NCBI GenBank assembly: GCA_015039465.1
Contig: MU130539.1
Span: 62,001-126,000, forward strand
Reading direction: 5' to 3'
From: Phlegmacium glaucopus
Taxonomy: Eukaryota > Basidiomycota > Agaricomycetes > Agaricales > Cortinariaceae
DNA: 64,000 nt
A model generated the notes under the pieces. The model saw only the letters and a list, made by a program, of their open reading frames with translations. It did not search any database and had not been told where the DNA came from. Of the stretch, positions 32,238 to 44,793 are shown one piece after another; positions within the stretch are counted from its first letter, which is position 1; each line of letters starts with the position of its first letter. Position numbers and translations under genes: made by a program.

Positions 32238-35200
32238 ATGTTCTCTAAAATCCCACAAAGGTTTAGTGCACCATTTGGTCTCCTAGGTGATGAGGCAAAG
32301 CTAGCTTTCCCAAGTCAACCCGGAGGCATAACCAACCTCTTTACCGTTCGGGTATGTTGAACATCTTGGCTTTACAATAACACTAACCGTGCAGTAGAAT
32401 ATTCATGCGTCAGACCCATATTGGGATCAAGTGAGGTCCGCTTTCTATGATTCCTAGTTACAATGATAACATCATCTCTGCAGTATTTCGTGCTATTCGA
32501 CTCGCCATCTGAAGTATTCTCGCTCATTACGCCTCACCATAGTGCGCATGTTCTTAGCTCACAAAAGGATAGATCTCACTTTTTTTTAGTCCGTCGTGCT
32601 CTTTCGGATGCCCCAGAAAACATTGCGACGCTTATTCGAGTTGTCGCCTCTCGGTTGTTCAGTCTCATTTCCGACCATACATTCCCCTCAGCAACGAATG
32701 CGTCCGTAGCAGCATACGCTTCTTCTTTCATCAAATCTGCCAGCGCAACACCTGAAAGGAATACGACCAAGGAAGTTCTAAACTGCTTACGCGTTCTTCA
32801 ACGCGTTCTACCTGTGGTCTTTGAGGCTCAAGGCGATTCTAATACGTTTGAATCAGAACTGCTGTGGAAAAGGGAAGCGGAGACGGAAGACGGAGAACCC
32901 ATTACTCAGCCCCAATTTGTTATAGAAGACGAAGACGAAAGTGATCACGAAGAAAATAAGGTCGAAGGAATTAGTACCCCAATTACACCTAAACCGAAAA
33001 CCAAATGGCTGCCTTCTTTAGGCGAAAGGCTTTTGACCTCTATCACAGATCTGTTGTTCTGTTGTGGTTTTACCCTCCCGAAGACCGTCCAAGTTGACCA
33101 CCACAAAATCAACTACGTCATATGGTATGTGATCAAGTTCAGACCGTTTTCCCGGTTTACAGCTTCCTCAATCCAAAAGGGAAAAAGGCATTGGATCGAC
33201 TGCAAACCTAGGCAACAATACCGCTTTTGACAGTAACAGGACTGAAGTCCTCCGCCTTTTGCTCGTCCTGCTTTCGCAGCAGATATACGCCCCTGCAGGT
33301 TCCCTATTTACTAAACCGTCTCCTTTTTCCCTCTACATCGTTCAAAAAATTCCTCGACGCGATGTTCTTACTATCCTCTGCTCGCTTCTCAACACAGCTA
33401 TAAATTCCAGCGCCTCTGAGGTCATTACCATCGGCACAATAGCAGGCAAACTACCATACAACCACCTCGTCTTCAAGGGTGAAGACCCGCGGATAAATCT
33501 CATCACCATTTCTTTGCAGGTTCTATGCGTTCTATTGGATTTTCAGAGCGGAACTGCTAGGGATCAGATCATAGACGGCCAAAATCTTTCACCATCCCCG
33601 AAAACAAATACGTTTCGGTATTTCATCATGAAATTGGTGGGTTGATTTTTTTGCGATTGGTGCTTATGGCTGATCTCGATACTTCTTTTGAAGCATCGTA
33701 CTCAAGACTTCGAATACATTTTTAACGGAATTATTACTGTGATGGAACGGCAAACAGAGACAGTCAAAAATATTTTGCCAGGCGCAAAAAAATCTCTACC
33801 TTATGTTACGGAAACTAGTGAGCCTGACGCGATTGCAAGAACATTACAGGGTCTTAATTTATTTCAGTCATCCTATTCTGGAAGTTGATTGAACTTAATA
33901 AAGTATCAAAATTCCTATATCTCCCCTTCACCAAGCTTATCCAACTTTCACTTATAGAAATTCTGCAATTTCGTGTTAGAATCTGAAAAATCAATGGATT
34001 TCATAGCATATCTCTTGTTTCACTGCGTGGAGATCAAGGACAAACCTCGTAAGTACTCTACATACACTTGACCTCCTGCAAATCACTCAACCTTTAAAGA
34101 ACAACATGGTGTTTGCCGTGCTATATCGTACATTATCCAGACTCTATCTGCCGAACCAGCTTTTGGTTCTCGATTGAATCATCCAATTGGGATTCAATTG
34201 CCTACCAAGTGGGGCACAGTCGACACTGCAGCCGAATTTATGATTCATGTGCGTAGGTTGCCTTCGGATATGTCGAGAATCAAATTAACCCTACTATTAC
34301 ACAGGCTATTTATGCCATAGTCGCTACAACTTCAGGAAGCTTATCTTCCCTATATCCCGCTCTCATCATTGCACTTTCCAATGCTGCCCCTTCTTTTACA
34401 AACATAGGTGTAACAGCCTCGGCACGTCTCATTCAACTGTTCACGTCGTTCTCAAACCCGTTATTCCTGTTATCAGACGAAGGACACCCTCGACTTCTCT
34501 TTTTCATGTAAGCTTCGAACTATCTTCTGCAGTATATTTCTGACACGATGCAGGCTGGAGGTGTTCAGCTCTGTTATCTACCATCATGCATCCGAAAACC
34601 CGAATATTACCTACGGCATATTGCAGTCACGAAAGACTTTTGAGGATTTAGGAACATTTACTCTCGCTAGAGGCCTCAGAGAGGTTAAAAGGGCTCAACA
34701 AGCAAAAGAGGCAAGCAAGCAAGCAAATCCAAAAGGGAAAGGGCTTGTTGATGACGTGGAGATGGCGGATGCTGGCGCTGAGAAGGCGAGGTTTCTAGAA
34801 ACCGAAGGGGCGAACTATGGCGATTCAACAGAGAGGGATGACAGTAGTGCTCACACATCTCTTGGCGAGGATGTTTTGACACGACCATTGATGTCTCCGA
34901 ATACAGAGTCTCCTTACTCAACAGTGGACAGTCCAATATCCGAAAAGGCTCGCGGGAAGATGAGGGCACGACGATCTCTGTCTACCGACACAATAAACTC
35001 GCTTGACCGTGCGCCATTAGGCATTGGCAAGAACGGCTTTGTGCCAACTCAAGAATGGGTTTTTATTTTCCCTTACTTCTTTCTGAAGTTTTCACTTACG
35101 CCTTGTCAGGTGACATCTTGGCAGCAAGGGTTCGCTTGTTCCAGCTCATCGACATATTTCCAACTAACATTTTTCGTAGACTGCCTTTGGATACCGTCAT

Positions 35201-35625
35201 GGTTTTCATCTCTGATGTTATTCAAAAGGTGGAGGATATGCAAAAACACAACACCGTTCCCTCGTCAGCTGTGATCCAATTTCTATCCAATATTGACTTG
35301 AGTCATGTACTGTCGCCGAAAGCACCTACAGCAGCACGGAAATTCATGGTATGTTGACTATCTTGATTTTGGGGTTATACGCACTCAAGCTTGTACATAG
35401 TGGTCTGAGGCATCCTTAGTCTGGCTATCATCCCTGATCTGGGGTGAAATTTATGTCCGTGGTATGACACCTCTTGGAATTTGGAACGCGACGAACGTTC
35501 GACTGTTCTTCGTCAAACATACCCAGAGCCAACAGCGACAAATTACGGAGACAGTATCTAACGTTGTGGGCGGATTCTTGAGGAGGACCTCAGATGCGAC
35601 ACAGAGCCGACAGCGCATTGTTTGA
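32238..35625 (+). CDS. HID1-like protein (Hid1/Dymeclin superfamily), Golgi/trans-Golgi trafficking
   Basis: The start exon encodes MFSKIPQRFSAPFGLLGDEA and splices to IHASDPYWDQ, then YFVLFDSPSEVFSLITPHH, then IRRALSDAPENIATLIRVVA. Further blocks are NCLRVLQRVLPVVFEAQ, WLPSLGERLLTSITDLLFC, YVIWEKGIGSTANLGNNTAF, NRTEVLRLLLVLLSQQIYAP, MEFLWKLIELNKKFHNFVLE-like sequence split by introns, FRLLFFMLEVFSSVIYHH-like sequence and a C-terminal WSEASLVWLSSLIWGEIYVR, then WNATNVRLFFVKHTQ. The WE-G-G and LIWG-YVR patterns match animal HID1. An acidic, low-complexity insert lies at residues encoded by about 34690-34990. HID1 proteins act in dense-core-vesicle and Golgi sorting. Introns are at least ten. 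The stop is TGA 35623-35625. Confidence 0.85.
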
Positions 35626-36542
35626 GTAGATGCCAACTTTTGTAGGACCCTGGTTTTAAGCTTGTTAGTATTATTTCCATGCATGTATTTCTATCAACTA
35701 CAAGTATTTTATTCTGGACTAGTTGATGGAATGTTGAGGCTCATTTTGATTCGTGACGCCCGTCGACTCGAAATTTGTGTGCAGGGGTTTCGATGAACAC
35801 TTGCTCTCTCAACAACTATCCGTTATCAACATCAGACACAAAAAAGGGTAATAAACTCTGATCAACGTCCAAACTGGCCCTTCTGCAGCACAACCTGTTA
35901 TCCATCCAACGAACGAAGACTAGTACTGTAGCAGCAACAGGAGTCGAGGATGAACACGATAAATTATGGACCAACTTCAAAAATACCTCGACTCGGAGGG
36001 TGCTCACACGAACCTGTTCACTTTGTTTTTTTATTCGATAATTTACATAATCTCTCACTGAGAGTCAGTTCGGGACAAACTGTGGCTTGTCGGCGGATAG
36101 CCGTGTTACAAAATGCTCTGCCTCAGCCGCATTGCATGTACACTAGAAAAGGAACATCTCTGCGTACATAGAATGGTCCATTCAGCCATCCCTCGGGTGG
36201 GCGAACTTTTCCTGAACTTGCCGAGCCAAATTTGCGCCAACTTTTCAGCGTACCCCCAACCCGCATCGACTATGGAGACCTAATTCAACATAATCAATCC
36301 ATCAAAAAAAAAAAGATACAATTTGACATATACTGTAGTCAGAAAGAATATTATACAACAAAAGTGCAAGGAAAAACAATGATTCGCGGTAGGGTATGCA
36401 ACAGATGAGATCAAGGCAGCGTTGGAAGAAGATACGATTAATGATTGCCAGTGTTATCCACGCGCTATAGACCATGCCTCAACCTCTATATGGTCCGTCG
36501 AAGGCGAGATGCATTGAGAGATGAGATAAAACATCGTCCAAT
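35626..36542. other. Convergent intergenic gap, no gene seen
   Basis: This gap lies between the stops of the HID1-like and ATG8 genes. Small ORFs near 35816-36171 on both strands overlap each other and lack coding character. The gap is longer than the others between convergent genes here and may hold decayed sequence. Confidence 0.4.
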
Positions 36543-37149
<607 letters not shown>

Positions 37150-37371
37150 ATTGAAAGGTGATGAAGTGTGTCTGTTGAGCTAAAAAGTCAAAGGAACTGT
37201 TGTGGTTGGTGGTTGAAGGCAAGACACCACGCAGTCCTCGAGCGACTCTAATAGTAATAACAACCATCAACAAACGTATGACTGTTTATGGAAATGTGAG
37301 GGAATCCTTTGTTATGATTCATTTAAAATTATACTAATACTATACATAAATGACTGTGAAAATTGACTTAA

Positions 37372-39523
37372 TTACTTGTCGATTTGCTTCGAGGCCTGAG
37401 CTCCCAAAGATGCTGCCATTCCCATAGCCATGGCATTGCCCATCTGCGTACCCGTGCCGTCAGACGGTACAAAGACCGTTTTGGAACCAAAGGCCCTGAT
37501 CCTGGCAACTTCAAGCCGACGGAATTCCATCTCCCGGGCAAATTGATCAATAACTTGAGCATCGGCCTTTGCTTTAATGCTGACGGCAGCAGCTTCAGCC
37601 TCAGCTGCCATGCGTGTTGCCTCAGCCTGAGCTTCGGCCTCAATTTTCAATTTCTGAGCCTGAGCCTTCGCACCCGCAATGACTCGGTAAGCTTCGGCAT
37701 CAGCTTGAGTATTTGCGGCTTGTGCCTTGATGCGAGTCACCGAAAGTGCACCCTCTTCTTGTTTGACTTTGTTGCTGTTTTCTCGGTCAACATTCTATGT
37801 AGAGTTAATCGCTATATAAATAATAAAAAGAGCGGGAGAAACTCACAGCAGCCTCAACTTGGGCTTGCAATGCACGAGCTGAAAAATCCACGTGATATTA
37901 GCTCTTACAACGCAGAGGAGAGGTGAATGCTTACTTGTCAGTTTATCCATTGTTGCCGCAATTTCACCCTTAAATTGGCGGTCAATTACGGCTGCAACAT
38001 ATGTTAACGTTGAGGGAAAAAAAATAAAAACCATTCAAACCAACGTACCAAGGTCCTTCAAGACAATTCCGTATTCCAGTGCAGCTTGATGCATGTCGTC
38101 CATGGCGCGAGTCCTAAGAGCATCCAGGAAAGCCGAAGATGGGTCGGATCCATCTTCCATATTTTCTGGACCCAAAGAACGTTGCTTGACCATTGAAGAG
38201 TAGTCGAGGTGGGCCACAATTTGGGTCAAAATTGACTGCGTCTTGTCACGAAGGGCATCATAGGGAGTATTATATCCATGCGTTGTGAGTTTGAGAGGCT
38301 CGGTCAATTGCCATTTAAGATAAATGGTCAAGCTGACGGGAACTTGATCACGAGTAAAGCTAAACATTTTCTTTTAAGCGTCATTGCAAGGAAAATGTTA
38401 GGATGCTACATACATGTCTTTGGTTGGCATCTCCAACTGGTTCTCTCCCAAAGTGTACAAGCCACGAAGAGTAACGCTGGGGTTAGTGATCACAGATTGA
38501 CCTGCACCAAGTAATTCCAGGTCATCGCCACGCTGGAGAATAGCACAATTGCTGGCCGGAATGTTCAGGCTGTCGAACAAATTATCAGAGTTGGTAAATG
38601 TATATTGAGAAGATAAAAAACCGACAATGTGGCAACGACATATTCCTTTTCCTCTCTGCCACCGACTTTGCTCTTCATCTTGACTTCGTGAGTGGAGCCT
38701 AGAACGATGCCAGTCAACTTGTCCTTAACGATCGTTGGCAGATGGGTTTGATCAACGATAGAAAGAACGTTGTACGTTCCTTCGATGGCATAAGCCACAA
38801 AACCAGCGTTTTTAATAACGAAAATGTGGTTTTGAGGATCAGATATGACGGCAGCTTGGTTTTGTGACACTTGTACGATAGTTAAACCTTGGAACTCGAT
38901 GACGGTATCGGAAACTAGTTGATAAAGATTGAATTGGATTGAAGACTTTGTAGAAACGAGGAGACATACGTCCAGTAGTCCCACACCATGAACGTGCCCA
39001 CCAATTCCGGAGTGGGAAACGTGGGTACCGACCTGGCTTTGTAAGGACCTTAGGAGAACCACTAATACTCGTGGTGAGTACGGTGCAAATACGGTGCTAC
39101 CAAGATTTCTTGGACACTCACCCATGGTTGATGAGACCCATTTGACCCGGAACCACTTCTCTACCAGTCCAGTCAGTTGGGACTTTCTTGGACAGAAGTC
39201 TCATCCTTCCAGCCTACATGGGTGTGTGCAAAGACAATAAGCAAACGAAGCGTATATATGATGATATAATGTTTAAATACCTGAAGAAGTTGTTTGTCGA
39301 GTTTATTCAATGCTTCGATGACACCATCATTGCCGATAGGTATGAAGAAGGGCCGCTCTTCAACACCATAATCTAAGGTGATGAAATCATCTCGGTTGGA
39401 TCGATTCTTGCCATGTCGTGAGTTGTACCTCGTCGAGTCCTTGGCTAAGGTTGTATCATCGGGTGGCTTCAAGTAGGACGTGTCGCCAACAACCGTGCTC
39501 GCGTCACCAAAGTTGGAAGGCAT
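37372..39523 (-). CDS. Band 7 / SPFH domain protein (stomatin-flotillin type)
   Basis: Exon 1 (39523-39281) encodes MPSNFGDASTVVGDTSYLKP through KLDKQLLQ. Further exons encode AGRMRLLSKKVPTDWTGREV, GRYPRFPLRNWWARSWCGTT, VIEFQGLTIVQVSQNQAAVI, GFVAYAIEGTYNVLSIVDQT, EYVVATFLNIPASNCAILQR, GLYTLGENQLEMPTKDM, TRDQVPVSLTIYLKWQLTEP and AMDDMHQAALEYGIVLKDLG. A long Ala/Glu/Lys-rich helix (AEAYRVIAGAKAQAQKLKIE onward) follows, then a Met/Ala/Gly-rich tail ending QASKQIDK. The SPFH domain followed by an Ala-rich coiled coil is typical of membrane-microdomain scaffolds. No N-terminal transmembrane segment is evident, so membrane attachment may be peripheral or through oligomers. The stop is at 37374-37372. 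Confidence 0.85.
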
Positions 39524-40003
39524 TTGTTGGATGAGGGGGGTTAGGGAAAGTTGGGGGATAGAGAAAATACATGGGCCTATAGTAGAACCAATTTATGTAT
39601 AGAATACACAATGCACAGCATCACAGGGCCATGGGGCCAGGCCATGAGATCTGCATGAGAACATTGAGATACCATACAAGTATATACCTGGTAACCTGAT
39701 AGGCGTAAATTCGCTCACGCCTTCAGAATTAGACCATCAGCAACCAACGGTAATAATCTACCTGATGTCGACTCATAGATTGAAGCAACTTACAAGCTCA
39801 GCTCTCAAGTGCAGTGTAGCCACTCGGATCTAGTCGGAGACTGATATGAATTTGCCATTGGACCTTCATAATTAGCTCAGTCCGTTTACCATGTATCCAC
39901 ATATAGATATGATAATGTTCTCCAAACAATAATAATGAAACAAATTGCGTCAATGGGCGTTTGATATGCCAGATATCACGTGATACCTGTCGCGAGTCCA
40001 AGT

Positions 40004-40733
40004 AGGACCCTGGTATATGCTGTGGAATGTCCGATCCAAAACTGCCAAATTTCGGCACTTATGTACGTGCCATTTTTCGGCGGTTCTGTCCGCACTTCGG
40101 ATCCGACCTACCTTTTAGACCCAGTTCCGTCCGCAGTACTGATCAGACATCTACAGGCTCGAGATCCGTCCTCATAGAGGATCAGACATAGAATTTAGGC
40201 CAAAATGTACGCATAAAACATAAATAGACTAAAAAACGACTGTAATCAGGTCAGAGTAGGTTCTCCTCGTCCTCGCTATCACTCTCCAGAGCTTCTACAA
40301 CAGTGTCTGTTGTGTCTCCCACTGTTCCCGAACGAACCCAAGGCTTTCTGAAATTCTGGAGCACCTGATCACACAACACCACACAAAGACGCCCTGGGAT
40401 GAGTTGCACTATTCTAAATTCTAAATGGGCTATCGTCATCAAGAGCGACAAAGGGCGCGCCCACCGAGAGGTCTGGTCCAGGGAGGTAGATCATCAGGTG
40501 AGATGGGTGATAGAGAAAATTTTGAGGGTTGGCGAGCTCCCGTCAACAGCCACAAACGTACGCAAATGGGATCGGACCTCGCTACCGACTGGCCATTTAT
40601 GGACCCAAAATGGATCGGACCTCTGGCCAAATTTCACACTTTCCGTCCGCACAAGGATCGGACATAGGCCGATTTTGGGACCCACTTCCGTCCGCATACG
40701 GATCGGACATCTGACAGCATATACCAGGGTCCT
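40004..40733. mobile_element. Non-autonomous DNA transposon, family 1 copy 2 (730 bp, 8-bp TSD)
   Basis: This is nearly identical to the element at 8094-8800, with the same AGGACCCTGGTATATGCTGT inverted ends. A perfect but different 8-bp duplication GTCCAAGT (39996-40003 and 40734-40741) shows an independent insertion. It differs from copy 1 by short indels, for example near 40340-40355. A 66-codon minus-strand ORF (40451-40251) ending in an acidic tail (ALESDSEDEENLL) is open here and broken in copy 1; it may be a transposase remnant. The right end lies 98 bp upstream of the glucosidase start codon. Confidence 0.92.
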
Positions 40734-40831
40734 GTCCAAGTGAACTCGTAACAAGGGCCACTGTTGGGCCACTGAGTGACTCTGACGGTCAGAAAATTAC
40801 ACCGCCCTCTTGAGTATTTGGCAGGTGAACC

Positions 40832-43800
40832 ATGCATCTGTCCTGGCTGTTGCTCCTCTCGCAGGCCCTGACAGTGTTGTCTCAATCGACCAACGATTCT
40901 TTGCTATGGGGAGCCTATAGGCCCAATCTCTACTTTGGTCTACGACCCAGAATTCCTCAATCTCTTTTAACAGGCCTCATGTGGTTTGGTACACAAGATT
41001 ATCAGTCTATACAAAGTAAGCTCTGTCTCCCCGCCTGAAGACTTTTTCATTACTTAATCTACGTGGCGTAGAGCCTCGACATGCCTGTGACCAAGGGGAC
41101 AACCTAGATAGCTATACCTGGACAGAATATGACGCCCGTGAGGGAGGTGTACAGGTCATAAAAGATAGCTTGAACAATGTCAAGCTTACGACGGAGTTCT
41201 TGAAAGTAGCTGGAGGCGATCACGGTGGCAGCTGGGCTGCTCGCATCAAAGGGGAACCCATCGACCAAGGTATATCATTGCCTCAAAAATGAAATTATTG
41301 AACAATCAAACTTTGAACTTCCCAGAAAAGCCATCGCGAATCTCGACTATTTTCTATTTTGGACTAGAGGGTCTAGGTGGATTGGATATGGAAACGGATG
41401 AAAAGGACGATGTTTGTTTAAAATATCGACAACTAATAGCAGAGGCTGATATCCTTACTGTTAGGGTATAACCGGCGAAATTAAATTGACCGGCTCGACA
41501 CCACAGCTTGACGAATTCACCATTCGTGTGGTTGACGGTGAGACCATTAAACTTCTACACAGTATACCTGACTAACTTCGATTCAGGCGATGTCAATCAT
41601 GCGGTCACATCTGGCCCTCATGCCGACGCATTTCAAGCACGTATTGGAAAAACTCACTTCATCGGGCGTCCACTCAAGGAAGGAGACATGTGGCAAGCTA
41701 ATCGTAAGCATCCACTCCATTCCTTTCATCAAGTTGTTTATAGCAGAATTGATTGGGTTGTACGTTACACAGAAGCCATCATGAAGTCAATCCTAGACCA
41801 TGCACGAGACGTCTTAGTTCCATACCAGGATTCTTCACTCGGCGCTCCGGACCCCTCATTCGTTTTGCAACTGTCAGATGACGTGTATACCAGTAGTAAT
41901 CTCTATGCTGTCCAGAAAATGTTTGACGGACCATTCCAGTTTGATGTCTACTTCGACAGTGAAACCGTCAAACAAAAAATCACACGCAAGTAGACCTTTC
42001 TTTTTTTTTTTGAACTTGTGGACAGGTTCTAATGGACCAAACACAGCATCCGTACTAGACCAGGGTATCCCGGCGTTGGTCCAAGCATACGGACAACGCT
42101 TTAGAGACATTCTACCCCATCCGTCAGATTATCCTGATGGGAAGAAGGATTTTTTGGAAGCTTTCTCCAAGGCAGTGACCTCTAATCTAGTGGCCGGTGT
42201 TGGATATTTTTATGGAACTTCAATTGTCGATCGAAAATTCTCCTATGAATGGGATGAGGACGAGGACGCTGTTATTACCTATGATGGAGACAACAGTTCA
42301 AAAGGTCCTAAGTTCACAGAACCTAAGGCATTATTGACCGCAACTCCAAGCCGAAGTTTCTTTCCTCGTGGGTTTTACTGGTAAGCCCAAATTGCTGAGA
42401 TAAAATACTTGTCTGATTTTCATTCAGGGACGAGGGTTTCCACCTGCTGCACATCGGACAATGGGACAATGACTTTAGGCACGTTTTTGCCTTCGCTATA
42501 CGATCTCAACTGTCTCATCTTCTGCACTAGTCTTGAAATCCTCAGGGATTGGATTGGCCTCATTGATGATGATGGTTGGGTTGGTAGAGAACAGATTCTT
42601 GGTGAAGAAGCCCGTAGCAAGGTAAAGCTCACGCTTAATATCTCTCATCGGCGTTCAGCTACTTGACCTCTTTGAAAAAGGTTCCACCTGAATTTCAAAC
42701 TCAAGTACCTAACTATGCCAATCCGCCCACCCTAACAATGGCGGTCACTGCATTTATCCGGCGCGTCAAAGCTAGACGCAGTATTTCAGACCAGGAACTC
42801 GGAATGGACATGGGCGTAAGTGGATTCCAGGTCCCTCTGACATCCCCTCAGATCCCCCAAACCGCGATCACGAGTAGATATTTGGAAGATCCAGAACTTG
42901 CTCTTAATTTCCTCAAGGGGATTTACAAACCCCTGAAACGACATTATAATTGGTTCAGGCGAACACAACGGGGACAAATTAAGCAATACGGAAGGAAAGC
43001 GCGCTCGAGAACGGAAGGGTACCGGTGGCGTGGCAGGTCAGAACAGCATGTACTAACAAGTGGAATGGACGATTATCCGAGAGGACCGCCTCACGCTGGA
43101 GAGCTACACTTGGATTTGATATCCTGGATGGCATTTTTCTCGCGAACGATGCGGGAGATTGCTTCTTTCATTGGGGAAACAGACGATGAGGCAACATACA
43201 GCCAAGTTGAAAAGGCCATTCTAGAGAATATAGAAGGTAGCAATCTTGTTTTCCTTGCTGCCGTAAATAACCATCATTCTATACCATTCTAGATTTGCAC
43301 TGGAATGAGTCCGAAAACATGTATTGCGATCTTGGGGTAAATAATGAAGGTAGCTGAAATCTAGCGAATCTGCCTATGTATTTATTTACTAATATGTTTG
43401 TTAGATGAATCGGACCATGTATGTCATAAAGGTTACTTGTCCCTATTCCCTTTCCTCCTGGAACTACTCCCCCCTACATCGCCACATCTGGGACATATCT
43501 TTGACCTTCTGCATGGTCCAGAGCATTTATGGTCTCCATACGGCATCCGTAGTTTATCCGCATCTCATCCTGAATTTGGAAAAGGGGAGAATTATTGGAA
43601 AGGACCCATATGGGTACAGATGAACTACCTCGCTCTTCGAGCACTACACAATGTTCGTTGACTTCTCATGGTTCAAAAAGCCCTATATCTTGATACCGTT
43701 TCTTCTGAAGACATATGCAGCCCAGGAAGGTCCGTATCAAGCAAAAGCACAGACGATATACAAAGAACTACGGAGAAACGTAGTTGACAACGTCATTAAG

Positions 43801-44095
43801 GTGAGGTATCCACATTCATGAAAACCTTGTGTTTCATCCTAATATAAACTCAAATCAGGAATACGAACGTACTGGATATGTGTGGGAACAATATGATGCT
43901 ATTACGGGCGAGGGACGACGAAGGTATCGTATACATTTGTTCTTTCGTGAACAGTTCCTTACTCCCCTTGCTTTTATAAGTCACCCATTCACCGGATGGA
44001 CATCATTGACCGCATTGAGTGAGTTAAAAACATTCCTTCCCTTCGCGCCTTTCATAGCTGACAATCGAAATCTAGTCTTAGCTGAAAAGTATTAG
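40832..44095 (+). CDS. Mannosyl-oligosaccharide glucosidase (glucosidase I, GH63)
   Basis: A signal peptide or signal anchor opens the protein ([19 protein letters not shown]). The GH63 N-domain has [64 protein letters not shown] and [13 protein letters not shown]. The catalytic (alpha/alpha)6 domain has [135 protein letters not shown] and [15 protein letters not shown], ending [10 protein letters not shown] then LAEKY. The FYWDEGF and GPIW motifs are in the active-site region. The enzyme removes the terminal glucose of N-glycans in the ER. The gene has more than ten introns. A transposon lies just upstream. Confidence 0.92.
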
Positions 44096-44793
44096 ACTAA
44101 TTGCAGTTGTATAAAAATCTTATTGAATCGGTGTCCATGAATGTAAGCTGATGATCTCAACAAGGGATTCCTTCATGACAAACTCGCTGCTGCGATGAAG
44201 TTTCAGTGGTTACATAAGTTGATTTCAAACTTTTTGAAGGTTGAAACGATATCAGATGTTCAAAATTCAGAGCGCTAGCGACCTACCACGATTGAAGCTT
44301 ATTATATTGAAGAACAGTACGTCTAATAACTTATTTTCGCTTTCCTTGGTTTACTGACGTGTGCATTCCAGTGGACTACTGTCCGTTCACTGTAACATAC
44401 AGGACAGCAGTGATGGCATCACCCCATTTTGGACCCACCAACACCTGTTTTCGGCCACAGGCACTACCACCACTACTACCACACTCACAACCCCAGCCCA
44501 CTAACACTACAACCTCCCTTGCCACCCCTTCAGCATGCTGCCAACCACCTGTTTCTAGGCACCAACTTGGCTCGGTCCAGATTTTTGTCAGGCCAGAGCC
44601 GGCTGAAGCCAGGCCAAAGCTGCGGCTTTTGGGCCAAGCTGGGCCGGAACATCACATGACATCATGGGGGAGCGAACTCTGAGACTAGTCTCAGACATTT
44701 TTTCGCATTCAACGCCTACCATCTTCATCAGGTGTATCTATTATTTCTCATTGCGTCTTCCTACTGTTTCTTGTACTTGTAGGGCTGGAGCTT
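44096..44793. other. Intergenic stretch before the protease-like pseudogene
   Basis: A Pro/Thr-rich ORF crosses 44359-44682 but has no recognised domain and low-complexity CCA/ACC runs. It may be a decayed 5' part of the following pseudogene. Nothing else is supported. Confidence 0.35.

Noticed and set aside
37384..37926. 180-codon plus-strand ORF
   Set aside because: It lies opposite the Ala-rich coiled coil of the band-7 gene, whose codon bias opens the reverse frame; it spans that gene's splice sites.
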